A stretch of DNA of 64,000 nt, taken from positions 1-64,000 of the forward strand of contig JAIBBG010000008.1 in assembly GCA_019694805.1 (NCBI GenBank). The letters run 5' to 3'. Positions within the stretch are counted from its first letter, which is position 1; each line of letters opens with the position of its first letter. A program made the translations under genes and the position numbers. A model generated the notes under the pieces. The model was given only the letters and a program-made list of their open reading frames with translations. It searched no databases and was not told where the DNA came from. The stretch is from Flavobacteriales bacterium (lineage in GTDB: Bacteria; Bacteroidota; Bacteroidia; Flavobacteriales_D; Sanyastnellaceae). Below are positions 16,663-25,945 of this stretch, in pieces.

Positions 16663-19344
16663 ATGAATCTAATGTTGAACAAGTTTGCACGGTTTTCATT
16701 TTTTGGTCTCATAACGCTCGTGGCGGTCATGATTACCTGCAGAGCCTCCGCTCAGGTAACCATTGGCGAAACTGTGGATTATGCCGCACCATTGACATAT
16801 CGAATCGCCGGTATTTCCGTCGTAGGCGCAGTTCAAACCGACCCTCAAGCCATCAAACTTTTCAGCGGCCTCCAGGATGGCGATGAAGTCTTGATCCCGG
16901 GTGATAAAATTTCTGACGCCATCAGAAAACTGTGGAAACAAAGACTCTTTACAGATATCGGAATCTATGCCGCCGAATTCAGAGGAAATGACGTTTTTCT
17001 GGTCATCGAAGTGAAAGAAGCTCCGCGCATGTCAAAATTTGATTTTAAAGGAATCAAAAAATCAGAGGCTGATAATATCCGTGAAAAAGTAGACCTCCGC
17101 TCCATGACCATCTGCAATGACAACATGAAGAACAATGCCATTGCTGTGATGAAGGAGTATTTCAGCGATAAGGGATATTTCAACGCGAAAATCACGGCTT
17201 CAGAACGCCCTGATAGTGATCCTAAAGTTCAGAATTGTGTGGTCCTCACGTTTAATGTGGATCGCGGCGATCGCGTTAAAATCAAAGAAATTGTTTTCGA
17301 AGGCGCCGGTGTCGCGACCGAAAAGAAAAAACTATTGTTCTATGAGAGCCGAAAATCAAAACCTGTTCTCAGTGATGCGGCGATCAAACGCACCATGAAA
17401 GAAACAAAGGAAAAACGTTGGTATCGCATCTTCAAATCCAGCAAATTCATCGAAGAAAAATTTGAAGAAGACAAAGAGAAAATCATTGCCCGCTATAACA
17501 AAGAAGGATTTAGAAATGCTCGCATCATTAGTGATTCCATTTATGTAATCAGTAGCGAATTGATTGGCATCAAAATGAAAATTGAAGAGGATAGAAGATT
17601 CTATTTCCGTGATATCACTTTTGTGGGAAATGCCAAATACACCACCTCAAGGCTGGATAGCATTGTGAATATTGAACCTGGCGAAATCTACAATTCTGCA
17701 CTTCTGGATGCGAAACTGATGTTCAATCCGCAGGGTCTTGATGTGACTTCTCTCTACTCTGACGATGGATACCTCGGCGTGAATGTGATCCCAGTGGAGA
17801 CTTTTATTGAACCCGACAGCATTGATGTTGAAGTGAGAATCATGGAAGGAAGCCAATACCGAATCGGTAAAGTGACCATTAGCGGAAATACAAAAACGAA
17901 CGATCATGTGATTTTCCGTGAAATACGCACAAGACCAGGCGAACTATTCAGCAGATCCGATATCATCAGAACGCAACGTGAACTTGCGGCTCTCGGATAT
18001 TTCAATCAGGAAGGTTTTGATATACGCACAGTACCACGCCCTGATGAAGGTTTAGTCGATATCGAATATGTATTGGAGGAAAAACCCAATGACCAGATCC
18101 AACTTTCTGGTGGTTGGGGTGGTGGACGAGTTATTGGTTCGTTGCAGTTGAGCTTTACCAATTTCTCCATGAGGAATTTCTTCAAAAAGGGTGCATGGAG
18201 TCCGTTACCTACTGGTGATGGTCAAAGATTCTCCGTGAGCGCATCATCGAATGGTCTTTATTTCCGATCATGGAATGCTTCATTCACAGAGCCTTGGGTT
18301 GGCGGTAAAAAACCAAACTCGCTGACGTTCTCTTTCTCCGATTCGAGACAAACCAATGGCCAAACCAAGAAGCTAAAACAAAAGGATATCGATGGAAGCG
18401 CAGATCTTCGCGCAAAAGGTTATAAAGCCGGTGACTTGAATCCTTATTTGCAAGAGCTGAAAGTTATTGGTGGTTCAGTGTCTTTTGGTAAAAGACTTCA
18501 AAGACCCGATGACTACTTCCTCCTTTACACAGGTTTGTCCTACCAGCAGTTTCAATTGAAACGATTCACATCATTCTTTGGGAATTTTACCGATGGGGTT
18601 TCGAATAACATCTCGTGGGATTGCACACTCACCAGAAGTTCTACTTCCGATCCAATCTATCCAACTTATGGATCGCAAGTAACCTTGACTACCAAGTTTA
18701 CTCCACCGTACACGCACCTCAGAGAAAAAATTGGCGGTGAAGCGATCGATTATGTGAACATGACCGATCAGGACAAATACAGATATGTAGAATATTACAA
18801 AGTGAAGTTCACCGCGCATTGGTATACCGCACTTAATAAACACAAAGAGCGGAAGTTTGTCCTTCATACCAATCTGGGACTCGGCTTCCTCGGTTCCTAT
18901 AATAGCAAACTCGGGCAATCGCCTTTTGAGCGTTTCTACCTGGGTGGAGTTTATTTAAGTGGTTACCGTCTTGATGGTCGCGAATTCGTGAATTTGCGAG
19001 GTTATGACGATTTGAGTTTGACCTTCCCGAGCTCATCTACAGGTTCGCCTGCTATTGTGAAATACAGCATGGAGCTCCGTTATCCTCTTTCTACCAACCC
19101 GAGCGCCACAATTTTTGCCATGACTTTTGCCGATGCGGGCAATACATGGTCAGATTTACGTTCTTTCAATCCTTTCAATGTGTATAGATCGGCCGGTGTA
19201 GGATTGCGTATCTTCCTCCCGATGTTCGGACTGCTTGGATTTGACTATGGCTGGAGATTGGACGATGTGCCCAGTGTTAACCGCGGTATCATGTCGAAAG
19301 GACAATTCCACTTCTCCATAGGGATGAATCTCGGAGAATTGTAA
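16663..19344 (+). CDS. bamA: Outer-membrane protein assembly factor BamA
   Basis: BamA is the Omp85 protein that inserts beta-barrels into the outer membrane. A signal peptide (about 1-31, ASA-Q) is followed by POTRA repeats to about residue 440 (for example GDKISDAIRKLWKQRLFTDI, TRPGELFSRSDIIRTQRELAALGYF) and a C-terminal 16-strand barrel from about 470. Length (893 aa) is in the Bacteroidota range. The protein ends in NLGEL rather than the usual terminal Phe or Trp. It is followed by two skp/ompH chaperone genes, the standard arrangement. Confidence 0.96.
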   Translation: MNLMLNKFARFSFFGLITLVAVMITCRASAQVTIGETVDYAAPLTYRIAGISVVGAVQTDPQAIKLFSGLQDGDEVLIPGDKISDAIRKLWKQRLFTDIGIYAAEFRGNDVFLVIEVKEAPRMSKFDFKGIKKSEADNIREKVDLRSMTICNDNMKNNAIAVMKEYFSDKGYFNAKITASERPDSDPKVQNCVVLTFNVDRGDRVKIKEIVFEGAGVATEKKKLLFYESRKSKPVLSDAAIKRTMKETKEKRWYRIFKSSKFIEEKFEEDKEKIIARYNKEGFRNARIISDSIYVISSELIGIKMKIEEDRRFYFRDITFVGNAKYTTSRLDSIVNIEPGEIYNSALLDAKLMFNPQGLDVTSLYSDDGYLGVNVIPVETFIEPDSIDVEVRIMEGSQYRIGKVTISGNTKTNDHVIFREIRTRPGELFSRSDIIRTQRELAALGYFNQEGFDIRTVPRPDEGLVDIEYVLEEKPNDQIQLSGGWGGGRVIGSLQLSFTNFSMRNFFKKGAWSPLPTGDGQRFSVSASSNGLYFRSWNASFTEPWVGGKKPNSLTFSFSDSRQTNGQTKKLKQKDIDGSADLRAKGYKAGDLNPYLQELKVIGGSVSFGKRLQRPDDYFLLYTGLSYQQFQLKRFTSFFGNFTDGVSNNISWDCTLTRSSTSDPIYPTYGSQVTLTTKFTPPYTHLREKIGGEAIDYVNMTDQDKYRYVEYYKVKFTAHWYTALNKHKERKFVLHTNLGLGFLGSYNSKLGQSPFERFYLGGVYLSGYRLDGREFVNLRGYDDLSLTFPSSSTGSPAIVKYSMELRYPLSTNPSATIFAMTFADAGNTWSDLRSFNPFNVYRSAGVGLRIFLPMFGLLGFDYGWRLDDVPSVNRGIMSKGQFHFSIGMNLGEL

Positions 19345-19462
19345 TGATCTGCTGTTGCTCGATCCCGCGGGCAACAAGATGAAGGACCAGCGGCCACAAC
19401 CATTCGCTGATTCGGATTATTTTCGCAGCCACTGAAGTTAACGGGTTAAATTTTTTGATGGA

Positions 19463-20131
19463 ATGAAAAAGACTGTTTTTGCCTTACTGATTGCTACACT
19501 TGCTACCACCGCCCTCATGGCGCAAAAATTCGCTTATGTGGATACCAAATATATCCTCAGCCATGTTCCTGAATATCAGGCTGCTCAAGCGGAAGTGAAC
19601 AAACTGAGCACCCAGTGGCAAAAAGAGATCGAAGCGAAATATGAGACCATTGCTAAACTGGAGGCTGCTCTCCAGGCAGAAAAGATTCTCCTGACCGATG
19701 AAATGCGCAAAAAACGCGAGCAGGAAATCGAACAGAAGAAACAAGAGGCCAAGGATATGCAAAAAGCAAAATTTGGTGTGGATGGCGAATTATTCAAGAA
19801 ACGTGAAGAATTGATCAAACCTATCCAAGACCAGATTTATGAAGCCATCCAGGATGTTGCATCAACTTCTGCGTTGATGGTTGTGTTTGATAAAGCCAAC
19901 CATAGCAATATGCTTTATACGAATCCAAAACACGATGTGAGCGATAAAGTCCTCAAGAAAATGGGCCTGAAGCCAGGCGAAGTACTCGAGGAAGAAGATG
20001 GCGAAGGTGGAGAAGGTGATGAGGATAAAGGAAAGGAGGAAAACCCAGCAGGTGGCAAAGACAAGGGCGGTAAAACTTCTCCAGCTCCGGGCAATAAGGG
20101 GACAGAAAGATCACCTTCCAAAGGAAAATAA
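19463..20131 (+). CDS. OmpH/Skp-family periplasmic chaperone, first copy, with acidic Gly/Lys-rich tail
   Basis: Skp-type proteins hold unfolded outer-membrane proteins in the periplasm. A signal peptide (about 1-20, LMAQ) precedes KFAYVDTKYILSHVPEYQ and a long coiled coil (about 40-115), the tentacle region. Unlike the next gene, it carries a low-complexity tail from about residue 173, rich in Glu, Gly and Lys. The tail's role is unknown. The gene follows bamA by 118 bases and precedes its paralogue by 58. Confidence 0.92.
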   Translation: MKKTVFALLIATLATTALMAQKFAYVDTKYILSHVPEYQAAQAEVNKLSTQWQKEIEAKYETIAKLEAALQAEKILLTDEMRKKREQEIEQKKQEAKDMQKAKFGVDGELFKKREELIKPIQDQIYEAIQDVASTSALMVVFDKANHSNMLYTNPKHDVSDKVLKKMGLKPGEVLEEEDGEGGEGDEDKGKEENPAGGKDKGGKTSPAPGNKGTERSPSKGK

Positions 20132-20189
20132 TGGGCTTTGGCATGAAAATTTATAATCCAGAGATAAATCAGAAATTATTCTACCAGAA

Positions 20190-20729
20190 ATGAAAAAAGG
20201 AATCATTGTAATCGCGGCAGTATGTCTTTCGGCCGTTGGTGCTTTTGCACAAAAACTCGGTCATATCAACGGACAAAGCCTCGTTGAGCATATGCCGGAA
20301 TACAAAACAGCTTACGAAGAGCTGAATGCATACAAACAACAATATGAGACAGCATTGCAGGCCATGCAAACTGAATATGAAAAAATGATTCAGGAGTTTG
20401 AAGCCGTGAGGGAAACTGCTCCAAAAGTGATCCTCGAAACCAAAGCAAAAGATATTGAAATGAAACGTCAGGGTATTTATGACTTCCAGGAACAAGCCAG
20501 CGCTGATGTTTCCAACGAAGAACTCAAGAAAATCGACCCGATCCTGAAAAAGGCCAAGGACGCCATTGAAAAGGTGGGCAAAGCCAACAATTTCACCTAT
20601 ATCTTCGACTCAGGCACAGGAAACCTGCTATACATGGGTGGTGAAGACGTAACCAAACTCGTCTGCACAGAACTCGGAATTCCTGATTATTCCAATGAAG
20701 TCAAGCCAACTACAACTGGTGGCAATTGA
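20190..20729 (+). CDS. OmpH/Skp-family periplasmic chaperone, second copy
   Basis: A compact 179-residue Skp homologue with signal peptide (about 1-20, AFAQ), the KLGHINGQSLVEHMPEYKTAYEEL segment and a coiled-coil stretch, ending shortly after the conserved C-terminal strand with no acidic tail. It probably assists BamA clients with the first copy. A strong terminator follows at 20753. Confidence 0.93.
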   Translation: MKKGIIVIAAVCLSAVGAFAQKLGHINGQSLVEHMPEYKTAYEELNAYKQQYETALQAMQTEYEKMIQEFEAVRETAPKVILETKAKDIEMKRQGIYDFQEQASADVSNEELKKIDPILKKAKDAIEKVGKANNFTYIFDSGTGNLLYMGGEDVTKLVCTELGIPDYSNEVKPTTTGGN

Positions 20730-20752
20730 TCCTGAGGATGAAATTAACGTAT

Positions 20753-20778
20753 AAGGGCCGGTTTTCCGGCCCTTTTTT
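20753..20778 (+). terminator. Rho-independent terminator after the bamA-ompH-ompH cluster
   Basis: AAGGGCCGG pairs with CCGGCCCTT around a TTTT loop and is followed by Ts. It closes the envelope transcription unit. Confidence 0.9.
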
Positions 20779-20818
20779 GTGCTTCATACAATGACGTTGA
20801 TAACCTGTCGTTACGCTT

Positions 20819-20849
20819 TTGTCTTTGCCCTGTTCTAACTCTAAATTTG
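20819..20849 (+). promoter_or_regulatory. Bacteroidota promoter of the universal stress gene
   Basis: TTG at 20819-20821 and TAAATTTG at 20842-20849 are separated by 20 bases, a full match to TTG-N17-23-TAnnTTTG. The box ends 21 bases before the ATG at 20870, which argues against the upstream in-frame TTG at 20819 as a start, since that is the -33 element itself. Confidence 0.6.
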
Positions 20850-20869
20850 CAACCGACAAAATCTGCATT

Positions 20870-21706
20870 ATGGCAAACGAAAAGAAAATACTGGTTCCCT
20901 CAGACTTCACACGCGTTAGTGATACCGCTATTGAGCACGCACTGCTCGTGGCAAAAACAATCGGGGCTGATATTTATGTCATTCACATCGTTGAAAACAA
21001 GAAGCACATTGCTGAAGCAAGGATGAAACTCGATGCAGTTCGCGATAGAATCATGCGCGAAAACAATGTGATGATTCAAACCATCGCACGCATTGGCAGC
21101 ATTTTCGAAGACATCGACAAGATGGCGGTTGAATTGGATGCAAGCCTCATCATCATGGGTACGCATGGTATGCGTGGTATGCAATTCCTTACCGGAAGCC
21201 GCGCGCTCAAAATTGTTACAGAAAGTTCGGTGCCTTTCATCATCGTTCAAGAGCGTCAAACCAGACCTCATGGTTTCCATAAATTGGTGGTTCCTCTCGA
21301 TCTTCATAAAGAAACCAAACAGAAACTTAGCCTGGTGGCAGATGTGGCTAAGTACTTCAACTCTAAAGTACACCTTATTTCTCCAGGTGAAACAGATGAG
21401 TTCCTCAAAAATCAATTGGAACGAAACATCATTTTTGCTGAAGAACATCTTTCTGATAAAAACATTCCATACGAAGTTGAAATCACTTCCAATAAGTCAG
21501 ATGGTTTTGTGAAGGATATGCTCAAGTACAGCGCGGGCATTGATGCCGATCTCATCTGCATCATGAATTTTTATGACAATAGCATCATGAGTTTCTTCAG
21601 CAGCAACTACGAACAACAAGTCATTACCAATGAGGCACAGATTCCTGTGCTGTGCGTGAATCCTGTGGATACCTACGTCATGGATAAAGCGATATTTTCG
21701 ATTTGA
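20870..21706 (+). CDS. Tandem universal stress protein (UspA family)
   Basis: Two Usp domains lie in one 278-residue chain. The first has KKILVPSDFTRVSDTAIEHA and the nucleotide-binding-like MGTHGMRGMQFLTGSRA; the second begins with LVVPLDLHKETKQKLS and ends with an IPVLCVNP strand, its glycine motif degenerate. Usp proteins help survival under stress, often binding ATP. The ATG at 20870 begins at the domain and has its own promoter. It is monocistronic, between two terminators. Confidence 0.92.
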   Translation: MANEKKILVPSDFTRVSDTAIEHALLVAKTIGADIYVIHIVENKKHIAEARMKLDAVRDRIMRENNVMIQTIARIGSIFEDIDKMAVELDASLIIMGTHGMRGMQFLTGSRALKIVTESSVPFIIVQERQTRPHGFHKLVVPLDLHKETKQKLSLVADVAKYFNSKVHLISPGETDEFLKNQLERNIIFAEEHLSDKNIPYEVEITSNKSDGFVKDMLKYSAGIDADLICIMNFYDNSIMSFFSSNYEQQVITNEAQIPVLCVNPVDTYVMDKAIFSI

Positions 21707-21727
21707 TCTTACAAAAAATATCAACAT

Positions 21728-21759
21728 AAAAAAAGGATGATCACTGATCATCCTTTTTT
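21728..21759. terminator. Bidirectional terminator between usp and rimK-like genes
   Basis: AGGATGAT (21734-21741) and ATCATCCT (21747-21754) form a stem around a short loop, flanked by a run of A on the left and T on the right, so it can end transcription from both convergent genes. Confidence 0.88.
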
Positions 21760-21778
21760 GTTGTGTTATCCGGAGGCT

Positions 21779-22660
21779 TCAATGTATGTCCACATGTTTT
21801 TCAATGTAACGAATAATCTCTCCGGAAATATCCTTTTGTGTGGCCTTTTCAATGCCTTCTAATCCAGGCGAAGAATTTACCTCCAGAATCAATGGTCCTC
21901 TTTCGCTTTGTAACATATCTACCCCGGCAATACCCAATCCCAGTGCTTTTGCAGCTTTGATGGCAGCGATCTCTTCTTGTCTGGAAAGCTTAATCACCTC
22001 AGCGGATCCTCCCCGGTGTAAATTCGATCGGAATTCGCCTTCTTTAGCCTGGCGCTTCATCGCACCAACTACTTGCCCGTCTACCACAAACGCACGGATG
22101 TCTGCGCCTTTCGCTTCACGAATAAACTCTTGAACAATCACGCGAGCCTTCAGACCATTGAATGCTTCCATGACGCTGATAGCAGCATTGTCGTTTTCAG
22201 CGAGAACAACTCCAAGACCCTGAGTTCCCTCCAGGAGTTTGATAACAACCGGAGTGCCTCCCACTTCTTCCAATACTTTTTGAACGTCGCGGGAATAATT
22301 GGTAAAAACAGTTTTGGGCAGTCCCAATCCTGCGCGCGATAATATCTGCAAACTGCGCAGCTTATCTCTGGATCTCACCAATGCCTGAGACTCTACCGCA
22401 CTGAAGACGTGCATCATCTCAAATTGACGAACCACTGCGGTTCCATAAAACGTAACCGATGCCCCGATTCGCGGAATGATGGCATGCACATCCGTTAATT
22501 CCTCTCCTTTGAAAAATACTTTGGGCTTCTTTTTTTCAATCACAAGATTACACTTGAGGTGGTCGACTACCCTGACCTGATGGCCGTGCTGCTCTCCAGC
22601 CTCTACAAGTCTCTGTGTGCTGTAAAGTTTAGTGTCGCGAGACAGTATGACGATATTCAT
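21779..22660 (-). CDS. rimK: RimK-family ATP-grasp glutamate ligase
   Basis: This family joins glutamate to a carboxylate, classically the C-terminus of ribosomal protein S6, using ATP. The ATP-grasp core is visible: [40 protein letters not shown], and the metal-binding end [15 protein letters not shown]. Length 293 aa is typical of RimK. The actual acceptor in this organism may differ. No target gene such as rpsF lies nearby. The gene stands alone. Confidence 0.9.
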   Translation of the reverse strand: MNIVILSRDTKLYSTQRLVEAGEQHGHQVRVVDHLKCNLVIEKKKPKVFFKGEELTDVHAIIPRIGASVTFYGTAVVRQFEMMHVFSAVESQALVRSRDKLRSLQILSRAGLGLPKTVFTNYSRDVQKVLEEVGGTPVVIKLLEGTQGLGVVLAENDNAAISVMEAFNGLKARVIVQEFIREAKGADIRAFVVDGQVVGAMKRQAKEGEFRSNLHRGGSAEVIKLSRQEEIAAIKAAKALGLGIAGVDMLQSERGPLILEVNSSPGLEGIEKATQKDISGEIIRYIEKHVDIH

Positions 22661-22876
22661 GATACCTGCTATTGGGGTTGGAAATTACGTTCTGCAGAGG
22701 TTAACTGAAAGTGAATTTTTTGAAAAGTATTTGTCGTTGTGAAGCTTTATTCCGGATGATGCCGTGCGTTTCGTAAATGAGATTCAAATGCCCAAAGAAT
22801 TCTTGCTCTCGTGCAAGTTTCGAGCACACAAGTGTAGTCATGATTACAATGAGCACTTGAAACGAGCAAAGCCTGC

Positions 22877-22890
22877 CCCGATAAATCGGG
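22877..22890. repeat. Short perfect hairpin in the rimK - glycosyltransferase gap
   Basis: CCCGAT and ATCGGG flank two bases. It lies in the otherwise featureless 287-bp space 22661-22947. There is no T tract on the side that would end the glycosyltransferase transcript, so it is not a clear terminator; it may be a dispersed intergenic repeat. Only one copy was seen here. Confidence 0.4.
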
Positions 22891-22947
22891 ATGTGCGAAT
22901 TCACAGGAATTTTGTATCGGAATAGAAAGGCACTGCATCATCAAGGG

Positions 22948-24090
22948 TTATTCAAAGATCTGATAACTTGCTTCAATTCCACCCATATCAAGTGCAACGC
23001 TTCTGCCATGGATGTATGCACCTTCACACCAAAGTTGGTATTCAGCATTACCCATACTCAAACATTTTTCAAGTGTTCTGGCAAAGGTTTCCGGGTTCAA
23101 TGGTAAATCCCATCCGGCTTTCTTCTCTTCAAGTCCACGCCAGGGTGTGAGGTCACTGATGATCACAGGGGTGCAATGATTCAACGCCTCGGCTATGGCA
23201 TGTCCGAAATTTTCTCCCAATGTGGGCATAAACAAAAAATGATATTGTTTCAGTTTTGACGGAATATCCGTTGGCACAATCTCGCCGCGGAAGTGAATAC
23301 GCACATCACTTGCACTTTCGGCAAGCGCCATGCAAGTTTCGAGGTATTTCTGATTTTGTTGTATGCCATAAAAATCACAACTGATTTCTCCTTTTTGCTT
23401 TATGGCTTTCAACGATTGTATGGCTTCCAATATGCCTTTCTCCGGACTGATGCGCGCAATACACACGAGTTTTAGTTCTCCGCTGTTCTTCGCTGGTTTT
23501 AGTGTTTTTTCTTTTGGAACATCCGAAAGATTAGGCGCAATCCTGATCTCGCCTGTATTGGGAAAGTGTTTCAGAATGCTGTTTCTTTCATCCTCACTTG
23601 TTGCATGCCAAATGATACCACGATAAAGGCCGGTGAGTTTTGCCATCATCAGAAAGATTTTTTTCTTCAGCGGCTTCACAGAAAGAGCTCCGGGTTTAAG
23701 CATGCCTCTTGGAGCCAGCACACATCTCGACACGAGACCCATTTGTTTCACCACCCGCAATGGCATCAGCGTAAATCGGGGTGAAAAAAGTGAATTGAAA
23801 TAAATTTTGTCGAATGGTTGAGCACCGATCACTTCTCGCATGACGTCCTGTGTGATGTGCGCATCTTCCAAATACATCACCTGAACATTGTCTGCGAATT
23901 TCACCCAGGTGTTGTAAGGAATACCCGGATAAGGCGTCGAGGTATGATGGTCCTTGTTGCTGGTTACAATATAAAACTGGTGCTGAAGCACATTCACCAA
24001 ATTGGCCAAGGATCTGATCGGTCCACCTGCTTTGAATCCCGGTAGAAACCAATCGCTGAAAACGAGTATGTTTTTTTTAGTGCGCGTCAT
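22948..24090 (-). CDS. Glycosyltransferase, GT4-like
   Basis: The 380-residue protein has a two-domain GT-B layout. The N-terminal KAGGPIRSLANLVNVL is the acceptor-side glycine-rich loop, and the C-terminal half shows ELKLVCIARISPEKGI and FMPTLGENFGHAIAEAL, the nucleotide-sugar-binding E-x7-E region of GT4 enzymes. It probably adds a sugar to the surface polysaccharide in the cytoplasm. It is the last gene of a minus-strand run and overlaps the asnB-like gene by 14 bases. Donor and acceptor cannot be told. Confidence 0.88.
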   Translation of the reverse strand: MTRTKKNILVFSDWFLPGFKAGGPIRSLANLVNVLQHQFYIVTSNKDHHTSTPYPGIPYNTWVKFADNVQVMYLEDAHITQDVMREVIGAQPFDKIYFNSLFSPRFTLMPLRVVKQMGLVSRCVLAPRGMLKPGALSVKPLKKKIFLMMAKLTGLYRGIIWHATSEDERNSILKHFPNTGEIRIAPNLSDVPKEKTLKPAKNSGELKLVCIARISPEKGILEAIQSLKAIKQKGEISCDFYGIQQNQKYLETCMALAESASDVRIHFRGEIVPTDIPSKLKQYHFLFMPTLGENFGHAIAEALNHCTPVIISDLTPWRGLEEKKAGWDLPLNPETFARTLEKCLSMGNAEYQLWCEGAYIHGRSVALDMGGIEASYQIFE

Positions 24091-25945
24091 GTTGTTTTAC
24101 CCAATGTCCCAATACAACCAATGGCCAAATCCTTGACCAAGTAATGATCGGATCATTCTGCAGAAATCGATTCCACAATTGTTGCACCGCTGCAGGCTGT
24201 ATGGCTTCAACCTGGGACAACGATGAAATATTCTCTTCGCAAAACGAACGCAATTCATTTTTCATCCACAACGACCAGGGAAAAGTAAATCCCATTTTTG
24301 GTCGATGAATAACATCATGCGGCAATAAACCTTCGAATGAACTTGTAAGCAACTGCTTAGGGGAATGAGGGTATTTTTCCTCATCGCGAATGCCAGTGAC
24401 ATATTCGATCAACCGATGATCGAGAAAGGGTACCCGAACTTCGAGTGCATGTGCCATGCTCATTTGATCAGCATCACGCAACAAGGTGTTTTGCATGTAT
24501 GTGCCCACTTCGGCCAAACTAACCTTCGACAACATGGGTAAATCCAATTGCTGGATCTGCGCAGCAAGTTTTTCCACGTAGTAATCAGAAATGTCCTGGT
24601 TGTTTTTTAAGAGTCCGGCTATAATGGGTGGCGAAAGCACTTGCCGGTTCATCGGATACACATGCGCAAAATCAAGTCGTGGTTGTGATAACAATCCGGA
24701 CAGTTTTTCTGTGGCTACAGATGTTTTTAATCCAAAAGCCATTCTACCTGCAGACTCCCGAACTACGCGTGGAATTTTGTTGATCCACAGTCGTGATTCA
24801 AGGGCTTTCATTCTTTTGAAAATGTCATATCCAGCAAAAACTTCATCTCCTCCAAGACCACTCAGAGCCATTTTCACGCCCTTTTCACGGGTCACTTTGG
24901 AAACAACATAGGTATTAGGACCATCGCCACTGGGGTGATCCATGGCAATCAGAGCTTCAGGAACAAGATCAAGGAAGTCTTTCGCCCGAAGTTGAATGCG
25001 TGTATGGTCTGTGCGAAATTTCTTCGCAATGACATCACTATATGGACTTTCGTCAAACTCCTTTTCATGAAATGTGATAGAAAAAGTTTTGACAGGTTGC
25101 GATGCTATTTCACTCATCAATCCGACGATGATACTTGAGTCAATTCCCCCACTCAGGAATGCACCAAATGGGACATCTGCACGCATACGGATCTCTACCG
25201 ATGAACGCATGATGTCATGAATGTTTTTGCGAATGGTCGATGCATCATGATCTGCCGAGCTGCGATCTGCATTTTTACCCATTTCCCAAAAACAAATGGT
25301 TTCATGCTTGCCATCCTTAAACTTCAAATAATGCCCGGGCATCAACATGTGGATGCCTGTGATTATCGTATTCGGCGCATGAACAGTTTGATATCTGAAG
25401 TAATCTGATAATGATGCGGGAGAAATTTTGCGTTCGAATTTTCCTGTATTCAAGAGCGCTCTAATCTCTGATGAAAACCATGTGGCTCCATCTTTCTCTC
25501 CGTAATAAAGTGGTTTGACTCCGAGCCTATCGCGAACTATGTATAAACACTGCTGTTGATCATCCCACAAAGCGAAAGCAAACATGCCATACAGATGGGT
25601 TATGCAATCAATTCCCCATTTCTTATATGCGGCTATGATCACTTCGGTATCACTCTGTGTCTTGAAGTCAAAATCATGTTGGAGTTCTTGCTTGAGTTCG
25701 ATGTAATTATAAATCTCACCATTAAAAACCATCACGATCTTTTTATCTGATGAAAAAAATGGTTGATTGCCGGCTTCAGATGTATCGATGATGGATAACC
25801 TGCGATGTCCTAATCCACAATATTGATTTTGCCAAAATCCAGCAGCATCAGGTCCGCGATGCGCAATACTGTCATTCATCCTTCCGATGATGTGCGAAAC
25901 ATCTTCGTTGTTTTTTATTCCTATGACTCCATTAATGCCACACAT
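24077..25945 (-). CDS. asnB: Asparagine synthetase-type glutamine amidotransferase
   Basis: Cys2 of MCGINGVIG is the N-terminal nucleophile that releases ammonia from glutamine; GEIYNYIEL completes the glutaminase domain. The C-terminal half has the PP-loop LSGGIDSSIIVGLMSE, which adenylates the carboxylate. Length 622 aa is typical of the AsnB-like enzymes found in polysaccharide loci, where some amidate sugar acids rather than aspartate. Its place between an SDR and a glycosyltransferase suggests such a role, but plain asparagine synthesis cannot be excluded. Start ATG shares one base with the SDR stop. Confidence 0.92.
   Translation of the reverse strand: MCGINGVIGIKNNEDVSHIIGRMNDSIAHRGPDAAGFWQNQYCGLGHRRLSIIDTSEAGNQPFFSSDKKIVMVFNGEIYNYIELKQELQHDFDFKTQSDTEVIIAAYKKWGIDCITHLYGMFAFALWDDQQQCLYIVRDRLGVKPLYYGEKDGATWFSSEIRALLNTGKFERKISPASLSDYFRYQTVHAPNTIITGIHMLMPGHYLKFKDGKHETICFWEMGKNADRSSADHDASTIRKNIHDIMRSSVEIRMRADVPFGAFLSGGIDSSIIVGLMSEIASQPVKTFSITFHEKEFDESPYSDVIAKKFRTDHTRIQLRAKDFLDLVPEALIAMDHPSGDGPNTYVVSKVTREKGVKMALSGLGGDEVFAGYDIFKRMKALESRLWINKIPRVVRESAGRMAFGLKTSVATEKLSGLLSQPRLDFAHVYPMNRQVLSPPIIAGLLKNNQDISDYYVEKLAAQIQQLDLPMLSKVSLAEVGTYMQNTLLRDADQMSMAHALEVRVPFLDHRLIEYVTGIRDEEKYPHSPKQLLTSSFEGLLPHDVIHRPKMGFTFPWSLWMKNELRSFCEENISSLSQVEAIQPAAVQQLWNRFLQNDPIITWSRIWPLVVLGHWVKQHDAH

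Noticed and set aside
20819..20869. In-frame TTG extension of the universal stress gene
   Set aside because: The TTG is the -33 element of a consensus promoter, and the -7 box follows it.
22661..22947. Possible small RNA or tRNA in the gap after rimK
   Set aside because: No cloverleaf, promoter-terminator pair or conserved fold could be recognised; only a short hairpin is present.
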